From NCBI GenBank assembly GCA_030679035.1, contig JAUXTH010000014.1, positions 1 through 42,820 on the forward strand: 42,820 nt of DNA. Direction: 5' to 3'. The notes below the pieces were generated by a model. It was not told where the DNA came from, made no database searches, and saw nothing but the letters and a program-made list of their open reading frames with translations. The DNA comes from Methylobacter sp. (GTDB lineage: Bacteria > Pseudomonadota > Gammaproteobacteria > Methylococcales > Methylomonadaceae). Shown here in pieces: positions 26,896-34,010 of the stretch; the first letter of the stretch is position 1; every line of letters starts with the position of its first letter. The translations under genes were made by a program, and so were the position numbers.

Positions 26896-27306
26896 CTACT
26901 GCTTCACAGTCACAAACGCTATTTTAGCGATCCCGGCATGCTGTACGGTAGCCATAAGCTCGGCGACTTTTGCATAAACGACATCCTGGTCGGCGTATAA
27001 ATGCAGGCCGATTTCAGGATTTCTTAACAGCTCGGCCTTCAGCGCTGCTTCCAATGCGGCAAGGTCGGCGATTGGAAGCTTGTTCAGCGTTATAACCCCC
27101 TGCGCATCGATACCGAGCTGCAACGGCTGCTCCTTTACATCCGCCGTGGTCTCTGCGGTTTTCGGCAGAGTCACATGCACGGATTGGGTGAGTAACGGCG
27201 CGGTCACCAACAAAATAATCACCAGCACCAGCATCACATCGACCAGCGGCGTGACGTTGATTTCGCTCATCGCTCCTTCGTCTTCGGATTGCGGTTTAAA
27301 GGCCAT
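26896..27306 (-). CDS. exbD: ExbD/TolR-family biopolymer transporter
   Basis: Part of the ExbB-ExbD-TonB motor that uses the proton gradient to energise outer-membrane receptors. The 136 residues show a short cytoplasmic N-terminus, one transmembrane helix with the essential Asp in INVTPLVDVMLVLVIILLV, and a periplasmic domain (ADQDVVYAKVAELMATVQHAGI). The start at 27306 (MAFKPQSEDEG) has AAAGGAA upstream; the frame extends further without family character. It follows exbB by two bases, and the gene order tonB-exbB-exbD is standard. Confidence 0.94.
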   Translation of the reverse strand: MAFKPQSEDEGAMSEINVTPLVDVMLVLVIILLVTAPLLTQSVHVTLPKTAETTADVKEQPLQLGIDAQGVITLNKLPIADLAALEAALKAELLRNPEIGLHLYADQDVVYAKVAELMATVQHAGIAKIAFVTVKQ

Positions 27307-27308
27307 AT

Positions 27309-27974
27309 CTATTCCTTTCCGCCGACATTCGCACTTGAAGCAATATGCATAAAACTGACGACAAAGTTTTCCAACCAAGCGCGCTGCTGTTTGACCCGGC
27401 GCAGAAAAAAGTTATATGCCAATACCGCCGGAACGGCGACCGCAATACCGATTGCCGTAGCGACCAATGCGTCACCGATGGGGCCTGCCACCACATCCAG
27501 GCTGGTCGAGCCGCTGGCGGTAATTTCATGCATCGCGTGCATGATGCCTAAAACCGTACCGAACAAGCCGACGAACGGCGCAGTGCTGCCGATGCTGGCA
27601 AGCATAGTCAGCCCGCCTTCCATAGAGTGTTGCTCTTTCTGCATTTGTACGAGCAGAGAATGCTCCAGCAATTCAGCCGGGATTCCACGATATTTAAGGC
27701 TATTACCGGCAGACTTTTGGCTTTCATCCATCCAGGCAAAGCCTTGCTGGGCAATGCGCGCTTCCGGGCCTCTGGCTATCTCTGCGGGCAAGGCTTTTGC
27801 CTGCTCCAGATCGGCCGCGTCCCAAAACGCCTTGTTATAGGCCCGATTATAAAAACTACTCTTGGTGAACTGCCAGATCTTGAAAAAAATCACCGTCCAC
27901 GTGATCACCGAAAAAGCCAGCAATGTGTATAAGGTGCCGTCGATAATCACTTCCGGCGCAATATGATAAGGCAT
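27309..27974 (-). CDS. exbB: ExbB/TolQ-family proton channel
   Basis: A 221-residue inner-membrane protein, the pentameric proton-conducting partner of ExbD. It has an N-terminal helix (LLAFSVITWTVIFFKIW), a cytoplasmic stretch, and two C-terminal helices in LASIGSTAPFVGLFGTVLGIMHAM and PIGDALVATAIGIAVAVPAVLAY, the MotA/TolQ/ExbB signature with conserved Thr and Gly. AGGAGAT is placed before the ATG. It lies between tonB and exbD; the 133-bp gap to tonB holds a possible RNA fold. Its natural clients here are the three receptors encoded 3-11 kb away on the same strand. Confidence 0.94.
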   Translation of the reverse strand: MPYHIAPEVIIDGTLYTLLAFSVITWTVIFFKIWQFTKSSFYNRAYNKAFWDAADLEQAKALPAEIARGPEARIAQQGFAWMDESQKSAGNSLKYRGIPAELLEHSLLVQMQKEQHSMEGGLTMLASIGSTAPFVGLFGTVLGIMHAMHEITASGSTSLDVVAGPIGDALVATAIGIAVAVPAVLAYNFFLRRVKQQRAWLENFVVSFMHIASSANVGGKE

Positions 27975-28050
27975 TAAGATCTCCTGTTTAGTTCTTCAAA
28001 TAAAATTAATGGGGGCAATCCGAGCCGATTGCTATTTTTTTGTTCGCTGC

Positions 28051-28094
28051 TACCGGCTGGTAGTTTGCCTTGGCAAAACCAATGTAAGCCGGTA
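28051..28094 (-). other. possible RNA fold in the tonB-exbB gap
   Basis: TACCGGCT (28051-28058) pairs with AGCCGGTA (28087-28094), and the loop contains a further TTTGCC/GGCAAA palindrome, making a two-stem structure between the tonB stop and exbB. It may tune expression of exbBD relative to tonB. No T-run follows, so it is not an obvious terminator. Confidence 0.35.
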
Positions 28095-28107
28095 AAACGC
28101 AAACCAA

Positions 28108-28902
28108 TTATTGTGTTAATTTAAACTGCAAGGTCTGAACAGCACGCTGTTCAACGGCCACACCGTTTACTATTTTTTCTTTGAATTTCCATTGATTAAT
28201 GGCCTTTAGCGCGGCCTCGTCAAAAACTTCTTCAGGCTCAGCCTCAACAACTACCGCACCTTCAACGTTGCCATCCGTGGTGATAGTAAACTCGATTTTA
28301 ACCCAGCCTTCGATATGACGACTCGCCGCTCGCGCAGGATATTTCGGCGGAACGCGTTCCAACGGGACGACGCCGGTGCTGATTCTCGGTTCAGTGCTGA
28401 CTACCGGCGCAGGCCGACTGACGGGTTGCGGCGCTATAACCGGCGCTGTCGGCATAGCCGAAGGCTTTTCGTCGGCAATAGACTGCGGTTTTGGCAGCTC
28501 AACCTTTTTAGGTACAACCGGCGTTTTTTTCTTGACCGGAATCTTGGCCGGTTCCTTTTTCGGCGGCTCAGGTTTTGGCGGTTCTGGTGGTGTAACCGGA
28601 GCTTGTTGATTCGGCGTAGAAACCAGCGATACTTCCATGATAACCAGCGATGTGGCCGGAGGGGGGGCATCGGCCGGTTTTAACAACCAAAGGCCCGCCC
28701 ATACATGCAGCAGCAGCACCAAAATCAACAATAATCCGCCGACAAAGCGGGGTTGTTCTTCGCCGGTCAAGGCCGCAAACAATGCTCGCATTTTTTGCAC
28801 CAGCGGACTCGCCTCGTCACCCGTAGGCGTTAAATTCCGGTCGGCTTGGCCGCCTTGATCGCTGTTAAATAAAAACATCAGGGGAATTACCTTTTTAAAC
28901 AT
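28108..28902 (-). CDS. tonB: TonB energy-transducing protein
   Basis: Spans the periplasm and touches the TonB box of outer-membrane receptors. The 264 residues comprise a 50-residue cytoplasmic N-terminus, longer than in E. coli TonB, a single helix (GGLLLILVLLLHVWAGLWLL), a Pro/Lys-rich spacer (PPEPPKPEPPKKEPAKIPVKKK and on), and a C-terminal TonB domain (RVPPKYPARAASRHIEGWVKIEF, then FDEAALKAINQWKF). All parts are intact. An internal ATG at 28878 is another possible start. First gene of tonB-exbB-exbD; it lies just downstream of the DedA gene on the same strand. Confidence 0.93.
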   Translation of the reverse strand: MFKKVIPLMFLFNSDQGGQADRNLTPTGDEASPLVQKMRALFAALTGEEQPRFVGGLLLILVLLLHVWAGLWLLKPADAPPPATSLVIMEVSLVSTPNQQAPVTPPEPPKPEPPKKEPAKIPVKKKTPVVPKKVELPKPQSIADEKPSAMPTAPVIAPQPVSRPAPVVSTEPRISTGVVPLERVPPKYPARAASRHIEGWVKIEFTITTDGNVEGAVVVEAEPEEVFDEAALKAINQWKFKEKIVNGVAVEQRAVQTLQFKLTQ

Positions 28903-28978
28903 CGGTGATGCGTTTGTTATGGTCAGGTTCCGGACAACGCCGCATTGTTCTCGGCACGGTCACGGTAACAGGAAGCCT

Positions 28979-29635
28979 CTAGATGGATTGCGGCTGCTTA
29001 AGCAATTTGACCTTTGCAAACTGCCAAACCATCGGCATGAACGACATGAAAACAATGCCCAGCACGATCTTCTCGAAATTGTGTTTGACCCATTCATTCG
29101 AGCCTAAGAAATATCCGGTTAAGGTGATGCTGGTAACCCATAAGGTCGCGCCGATAATACAAAAAATAATGTATTTTGAATATTTCATGCTGCCCGCTCC
29201 TGCGACGAAAGGGGCAATGGTGCGGATGATCGGAACAAAGCGGGCCATAATAACGGCTTTACCGCCGTGTTTTTCGTAGAACTCTTCGGTTTGGGTAATG
29301 TATTCCCGTTTAAAAAACAGAATTTGTTCCCGCGATTTAACGAACTTACTAAAATGCTTGCCGACGAAATGATTGACATTGTCACCCAGCAACGCGGCGC
29401 TTATCAGCAACGGAATGATGATTTGAATATCCAGCTTCCCGGTCGATGACGCCAACAGCCCCACCGCAAACAGCAACGAATCGCCAGGCAGCAACGGCAT
29501 GATGATTAAGCCGGTTTCGACAAAAATTATCGCAACCAAAATCGCATAAGTGAGCATCTCGTAATGCGCCAGAAAATCTTGCAACGTCGTCAGCGGGTCT
29601 TTGAGCAAATGCAATAAAAAGTAAATAATTTCCAT
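28979..29635 (-). CDS. DedA-family membrane protein (VTT domain)
   Basis: A 218-residue inner-membrane protein of the DedA/SNARE-associated group, members of which act as flippases for lipid carriers such as undecaprenyl phosphate and C55-type lipids and support membrane homeostasis. Seen: FVETGLIIMPLLPGDSLLFAVG near residue 40, the charged loop GKHFSKFVKSREQ, and the reentrant-motif region MARFVPIIRTIAPFVAGAGSM with the conserved Arg residues, then GATLWVTSITLTGYFLG. Five to six hydrophobic helices. Closest in pattern to YghB/YqjA-type or DedA proper; the exact substrate is unknown. It sits between the Asp-box lipoprotein and tonB. Confidence 0.9.
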   Translation of the reverse strand: MEIIYFLLHLLKDPLTTLQDFLAHYEMLTYAILVAIIFVETGLIIMPLLPGDSLLFAVGLLASSTGKLDIQIIIPLLISAALLGDNVNHFVGKHFSKFVKSREQILFFKREYITQTEEFYEKHGGKAVIMARFVPIIRTIAPFVAGAGSMKYSKYIIFCIIGATLWVTSITLTGYFLGSNEWVKHNFEKIVLGIVFMSFMPMVWQFAKVKLLKQPQSI

Positions 29636-29696
29636 AAAGGTCAGTTGTTATATCGTTAAAACGGGTAAGCATAAAGTACGCGTCATGCTTTGGCGA

Positions 29697-30956
29697 CTAT
29701 TTATCATCAATCGATATTAAACCGTAATCCTGCTGCTGCGTTTTCCAGGAGAGATAAATCTTCTGCCCGTCGCTGACCAGGAAAGGCTGATCGCCAGACT
29801 GGGCGGTTTGAGCAATCACTTCGGGCTTCGTCCAGCTTTTGCCGCCGTCGGCGGATTTCATCAGCTTGATAACATTATTGGTACCGTCGAACTCCTGCCA
29901 AACTACATTGACCCGCGAACCTAAAGCCAATACATGCGGATGGCCTGTGCCGGCCTTGCCGAAGTTAACCGGCGTGGAAAAATGCCGCCCGGCATCGGTC
30001 GAGTAGGCATAAAACAGACCTGGATTACCAGGGGAGCCGCTAAACCATACCGCATGATAAATGCCGGAATCGGAAATCGACAGGCCGGGACCGTGATGCG
30101 GGCAGGCATCGATTTTCCAGTTGTCCCGGCCTAAGCGGTGGGTATCGCCGGGGGTATTCCAGTCGCTGAATTTAACCAGCCCGTGATCGCGTATTCCGCC
30201 CTCGAAAACATGCCGCCAAGTCACGACCGGCGTATTGTCCGGCGCTATCGCAGTATCCAGCCGACAGCACTGGCAGGTATGGGTGGCGATTCTTTTATTC
30301 GGATAAAAATGCTGTCCGCCATCGTTCGACCAGCTGTAATACAAAGATGATCCCTCGAATTTCTGGCCTGCTTTTTTTGCCGCTTCAAAGTCGCGGGCAT
30401 CCAGCCAGGCGATAAAGATTTCGCCGTTTTTGCCAATCGCCATGCTGTCGAAGCGATGGCTGATGACGTCCAGATTATCGTTGACGGTAACTGGCGCGGA
30501 AAAATGCTCTCCGCCGTCCGTCGAACGGCTAAAGCGGATATGACCGCTATGTTTACCTTCCAGCTTCAGCGTCCAGCTTAAATAAATATTGCCCTTGGCA
30601 TCCAGCTTTATCTTCGGGCGGTATTCGCCTTTGGCTTCTATTTTCTCGGCGACGGGATTGACCATCACCGGTGCAGTGAAGCTTTGCCCCTTATCGTCCG
30701 ATGATTGCACATACGCGTGATCATTGTTCGCCCAGGTAATCCATAACACACCCTTGCCGTCGAAAGCGGCGCTTATCGTCTCGGCGCATAGGTTTGAGGG
30801 CGCCGCTTTGGCATCCGTACAAGCGCCTTTTGCATCGCTGGAGTGATGATGCGCATGCGCTTGCTGATCATCGCCTTCTGGCTTGACCGTCGCGTCATTA
30901 GCGCAGCCCAAGACTGTCAGCGTTGCAAGAAATAGAAAAGGGGGTAGAAATTTCAT
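29697..30956 (-). CDS. exported Asp-box (BNR/sialidase-like) lipoprotein, Cys/His-rich
   Basis: A 419-residue lipoprotein: signal peptide ending LTVLGC, with the lipid Cys at residue 18, followed by a His-rich linker (HAHHHSSD). The rest is a beta-propeller with five Asp boxes (SSDDKGQSFTAP, STDGGEHFSAP, SNDGGQHFYP, STDAGRHFSTP, SADGGKSWTKP). It lacks an obvious sialidase catalytic arginine triad that I can recognise. Two Cys/His clusters, CQCC (228-231) and CPHH (285-288), plus the His-rich tail suggest metal binding, perhaps copper given the neighbouring copper-type receptor; that is inference. A TATAAT lies upstream, so it appears to have its own sigma-70 promoter. It is the gene right after the first receptor. 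Confidence 0.8.
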   Translation of the reverse strand: MKFLPPFLFLATLTVLGCANDATVKPEGDDQQAHAHHHSSDAKGACTDAKAAPSNLCAETISAAFDGKGVLWITWANNDHAYVQSSDDKGQSFTAPVMVNPVAEKIEAKGEYRPKIKLDAKGNIYLSWTLKLEGKHSGHIRFSRSTDGGEHFSAPVTVNDNLDVISHRFDSMAIGKNGEIFIAWLDARDFEAAKKAGQKFEGSSLYYSWSNDGGQHFYPNKRIATHTCQCCRLDTAIAPDNTPVVTWRHVFEGGIRDHGLVKFSDWNTPGDTHRLGRDNWKIDACPHHGPGLSISDSGIYHAVWFSGSPGNPGLFYAYSTDAGRHFSTPVNFGKAGTGHPHVLALGSRVNVVWQEFDGTNNVIKLMKSADGGKSWTKPEVIAQTAQSGDQPFLVSDGQKIYLSWKTQQQDYGLISIDDK

Positions 30957-30986
30957 TGATGATACCGAATTAAAGAGTCGAACTGA

Positions 30987-30992
30987 ATTATA
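30987..30992 (-). promoter_or_regulatory. candidate -10 box of the Asp-box lipoprotein gene
   Basis: Reads TATAAT on the minus strand, 31 bases before the ATG. No clear -35 is present. Unlike the three receptor genes, this gene has no GG/GC sigma-54 element or 42-bp upstream block. Confidence 0.4.
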
Positions 30993-31038
30993 AAGAGAAA
31001 GCCAGATAGAGGAGAAAATATCTTTCCATTTTTATGCA

Positions 31039-31071
31039 ATAAAGCCGGACTATTAACAAGTCCGGCTTTAT
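31039..31071 (-). terminator. intrinsic terminator after the first receptor gene
   Basis: A perfect 13-bp stem (31039-31051 with 31059-31071, core AAGCCGGACT) and a seven-base loop lie 24 bases beyond the receptor stop. It probably uncouples the receptor from the lipoprotein gene downstream. Confidence 0.85.
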
Positions 31072-31094
31072 ATTTTCTCTATATAGTCAAATCA

Positions 31095-33572
31095 TTAATA
31101 ACTATACTTTAACTGAGCAAAGTAAGTACGCGATGGAAATGGATGATATAACCAAACTTCCTGGTTGTTGACGTTATCAATCCCAGCTGAAGCGCTGATT
31201 TGTTTGGTGATTTGGTATCTGGCACGCAAATCGACAATCAAAAAAGAAGTGCCGCCCGATTGATAAGTCCCGAGATTGCTATCGCTGTTGTTTAATTGAC
31301 TATACTGCGGACTGCTGTATCGACCGCTGACCGAGGTGGTCAACTTGTCGGTTGCTCGATAAGCGATGGTTGCGCTGGCGCGCCACTCGGGAACCCTGGG
31401 CTGAAGTTTGCCGGTTGAAGGCAGGTTAGCGTTGGGATTGGCGGCGGTAGGGCCTGCGGCAGCGGCAGCGGCATCTCCGGCACCGTTGTCGGTAATCCTG
31501 GAATCCGCCCAAGTCGCGCTGCCGGAAAGATCCACACCTTTTATGCCGACATCACTGGCTTCGCCGGCAAATTCGATACCGTAAGTTTGAGTTTCGTCGA
31601 CATTTGAAGGCGTACTAGCAGTACCGCCGGTAGATAAAAAGGTTTGCTGAGAAAAAATAGCATCCTTCACGCGCTCCTGAAACAAGCTAAGACGCAATCT
31701 GCCTTGATCCAAGAAATATTCTCCGGAAAGCTCGGAGGACAACGCTTCTTCGGGCCTAAGATTGGGATTACCATTAACAATAGCAGGTACCCCGGTAGTA
31801 ACCGTAGTTGTTTGAAATAATTCCGTCACAGTGGCAAAGCGATAGGCTTGTCCGACGGATAACCCCGCTTGTACACGATCTAAAGGCTTCCAGGTTAACT
31901 TGGCCTTGGGTGAAAATCGAATATCGTTACGGTCTGCTTGATCGACCGTCCTCAGTACGCCGTTCACTAAACCCTGATTATAGCCGCTGTAAGCCTGCCA
32001 ATTTTCCAGACGACCACCCAAAGTCAGGTTCCAATCCTTATTGAAGTCCAAGGCATCCTGTAGCCAATAACCTTCGGTTTGGGTCTTGCCTTGTGAATTG
32101 GAATAAACGCTGCCGGTGCTCTCGGTGCTGGATTGCCACATAGTCGTGTTATAAACCGGGTTATCTAAATTATATAAATCGTGGTGAAAACCAAAGCTGA
32201 CCTCATGCTTACCTAAGAGATTGACATTGGGCCGCCAAATACCCTTGGCATCGGCGGTATGCCAGCCGGTTCCGGTTAGGCTGGTAACTCTGCCGGCGCC
32301 GTTATTGGCGGCTTGTGTAGGTGTTTGCGTCGAGGTTCGGCTAATATCCGTACCATATTCGACCACGCTGCCCGACAAATCCCAGTCGAATACACCGCCG
32401 GTATTGGATTTGATGTTCATGCCATGCGACCAATGCATTTGTTCAGCCCTGGTTTCCGCAAAGCTAGGCGCATTGGCTGCGCTAAGATTATATTCTCTTC
32501 CGTTAATATTGACGTAACCGCTGTCTACTACAGCACCGGTATTGGCATTGCGCAGAAAGCTGTTAAAACCACCGCTATTTTCGTTCTGCCATAATCCCAG
32601 CGTATAGGCCGCACGTATGGTCGGAGTAAAGTCATAGCCCACTTTCCATTTGAAGTTGTCCTGTACCGTGTGATTGATTGCAGACTCGCCCAGCACCAGG
32701 GCGTTAACACCCGCCCCATTTTGGTTAGCAATCGCTCCCGTTACTACCGTGTCCCTAGCGTTCATGGCTTTTGTCTGAGTGGTCGTTGAAACGATCGGAT
32801 TCACAAAGGCTATAGGCTGGCTGTGACTATCCAGATGACTCACATCAAAACGAAATGAAAGGTCTTTGTAGCGATCTCCGACATTGAAAGAATATTCCTG
32901 GCTGTCGAACATCTTATTCTTGCCATAGAATCCATAGTCCTGCCATGTCGATTTGACATCGGCACCGGCCTCGAATTTTTCCGGCATGCGCGTAGTAATG
33001 TCAATCACACCGCCCATGGAATTGCCGGAATAGGCCGCCGAAAACGGCCCGTACATCACATCAACTCGTTCGATTTCAGAGGGCGACACCATATTCCAGC
33101 GCGGTGAGCCGGTGTTACCGTTATTATTGCCCAACAGGGAAGACAGCATAATGCCATCGGCATAAATCAAGCCGCGAGCACTGGCCCCTGTGCCTGAAGT
33201 ACGCCAGCCCACCGGCGCATTGGTGTCGCCGATATAACGTTTACGCACCTGAATGCTGGGCAGGTATTTAATGACGTCCTCGGCAGTCATCGCATTGACG
33301 GTGTTGTCGATTTTTTCGCGAGTGACGCTTTCTGTAGTCGTCGGCAGCTTGTATCTATCCTTGGCGGTAGGCGCTATTTTTTCGGTTACCGTCATATCTG
33401 ACAACACCTCCTTGGATTTATCGGCCTTCGCTTTTTTGCTGACGACAGGCTTATTATTGGAAGTGTCGCTATTTTTATTGGTTTCACCCACGGCCAGAGG
33501 AGAAGTCAGCATAAGCAAGCAGATCAAGGCGCGTCGAGGATTGAGAGGATAAGGCGGTTTGGAAGGATTCAT
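31095..33572 (-). CDS. TonB-dependent outer-membrane receptor 1
   Basis: An 825-residue TonB-dependent transporter. Signal peptide near residues 10-29 (ALICLLMLTSPLAVGET), a TonB-box-like DMTVTE at about 59, a plug domain (EDVIKYLPSIQVRKRY, IYADGI, SEIERVDVMYGPFSAAYSGNSMGG) and a 22-strand barrel ending in aromatic YFAQLKYSY, the usual C-terminal signal. Its plug closely resembles receptor 2 (shared MVSPSEI, GPFS..YSGNSMGGVI, MPEKFEA), so the two are tandem paralogues. It lacks the CxxxM copper motif of receptor 3. Ligand unknown. A sigma-54-type promoter and a conserved upstream block precede it; the predicted leader is about 80 bases with AGG before the ATG. Confidence 0.93.
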   Translation of the reverse strand: MNPSKPPYPLNPRRALICLLMLTSPLAVGETNKNSDTSNNKPVVSKKAKADKSKEVLSDMTVTEKIAPTAKDRYKLPTTTESVTREKIDNTVNAMTAEDVIKYLPSIQVRKRYIGDTNAPVGWRTSGTGASARGLIYADGIMLSSLLGNNNGNTGSPRWNMVSPSEIERVDVMYGPFSAAYSGNSMGGVIDITTRMPEKFEAGADVKSTWQDYGFYGKNKMFDSQEYSFNVGDRYKDLSFRFDVSHLDSHSQPIAFVNPIVSTTTQTKAMNARDTVVTGAIANQNGAGVNALVLGESAINHTVQDNFKWKVGYDFTPTIRAAYTLGLWQNENSGGFNSFLRNANTGAVVDSGYVNINGREYNLSAANAPSFAETRAEQMHWSHGMNIKSNTGGVFDWDLSGSVVEYGTDISRTSTQTPTQAANNGAGRVTSLTGTGWHTADAKGIWRPNVNLLGKHEVSFGFHHDLYNLDNPVYNTTMWQSSTESTGSVYSNSQGKTQTEGYWLQDALDFNKDWNLTLGGRLENWQAYSGYNQGLVNGVLRTVDQADRNDIRFSPKAKLTWKPLDRVQAGLSVGQAYRFATVTELFQTTTVTTGVPAIVNGNPNLRPEEALSSELSGEYFLDQGRLRLSLFQERVKDAIFSQQTFLSTGGTASTPSNVDETQTYGIEFAGEASDVGIKGVDLSGSATWADSRITDNGAGDAAAAAAGPTAANPNANLPSTGKLQPRVPEWRASATIAYRATDKLTTSVSGRYSSPQYSQLNNSDSNLGTYQSGGTSFLIVDLRARYQITKQISASAGIDNVNNQEVWLYHPFPSRTYFAQLKYSY

Positions 33573-33662
33573 AGTTACCTGGAGAAAATTATTATTATTG
33601 GGATAGCATTTAAAAAAAATGCGTATTTTTAATTTCTATAGTTATGGATAGTCTGCTGATAA

Positions 33663-33678
33663 AGCACGTTTCAGGCCA
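33663..33678 (-). promoter_or_regulatory. sigma-54 -24/-12 promoter of receptor 1
   Basis: Minus strand TGGCCTGAAACGTGCT: GG at 33677-33676 and GC at 33665-33664, twelve bases apart as sigma-54 requires. It aligns without gaps to the elements of receptors 2 and 3 (CTTGGC at the front, TTATCAG behind). The expected transcript start is about 33652. Confidence 0.7.
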
Positions 33679-33740
33679 AGCCAAAAAAGCCATTGAAAAA
33701 ATTAACAATAAAATTTTTCCCCGGAATGAGTTTTTAACAA

Positions 33741-33782
33741 AAGTGCGGCATATGACACATTTTAGTGTGTTAAATAACACAG
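33741..33782 (-). promoter_or_regulatory. conserved 42-bp upstream block, copy 1
   Basis: Contains GTGCGGCATATGACACA, a dyad centred on CATATG, followed by a second dyad GTGTTA-AA-TAACAC (plus-strand reading). The same 42 bp recur upstream of receptors 2 and 3. It lies about 64 bases upstream of the -24 element, the usual distance for an enhancer-binding protein site. Confidence 0.7.
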
Positions 33783-33846
33783 TTTAATTAATTTTCTACC
33801 CCAGACAGCCTACTTTTTTATCCAACTTAGCCCCAAACCGGGCGTT

Positions 33847-33962
33847 CATCTTTGTATGTAAGTTTCTGTGAGGCACCATCATTCTGGCAGGGATGCCGTA
33901 GACATTAGAGCGTGTAGCGAATCCAGGCGCCATGGATTTGAACTTACCATCCATGGCGCCTG
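33847..33962. repeat. dispersed hairpin repeat, copy B
   Basis: Shares the word order of the repeat at 256-325 (TTCATCTTTGTA..AAG, GAGGCACCATCAT, GGCAGGGA, then ATCCAGGCGCCATGGAT), with an extra 25 bases inside. It ends in a perfect 13-bp palindrome (33924-33936 with 33950-33962, core GGCGCCATGGA). It lies just downstream of the receptor 2 stop and may act as its terminator. No gene in 33783-34010. Confidence 0.6.
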
Positions 33963-34010
33963 TATTCGGCAAATATCCGTACATGCTGGCGCGGATATGA
34001 CGAGCTTGAG

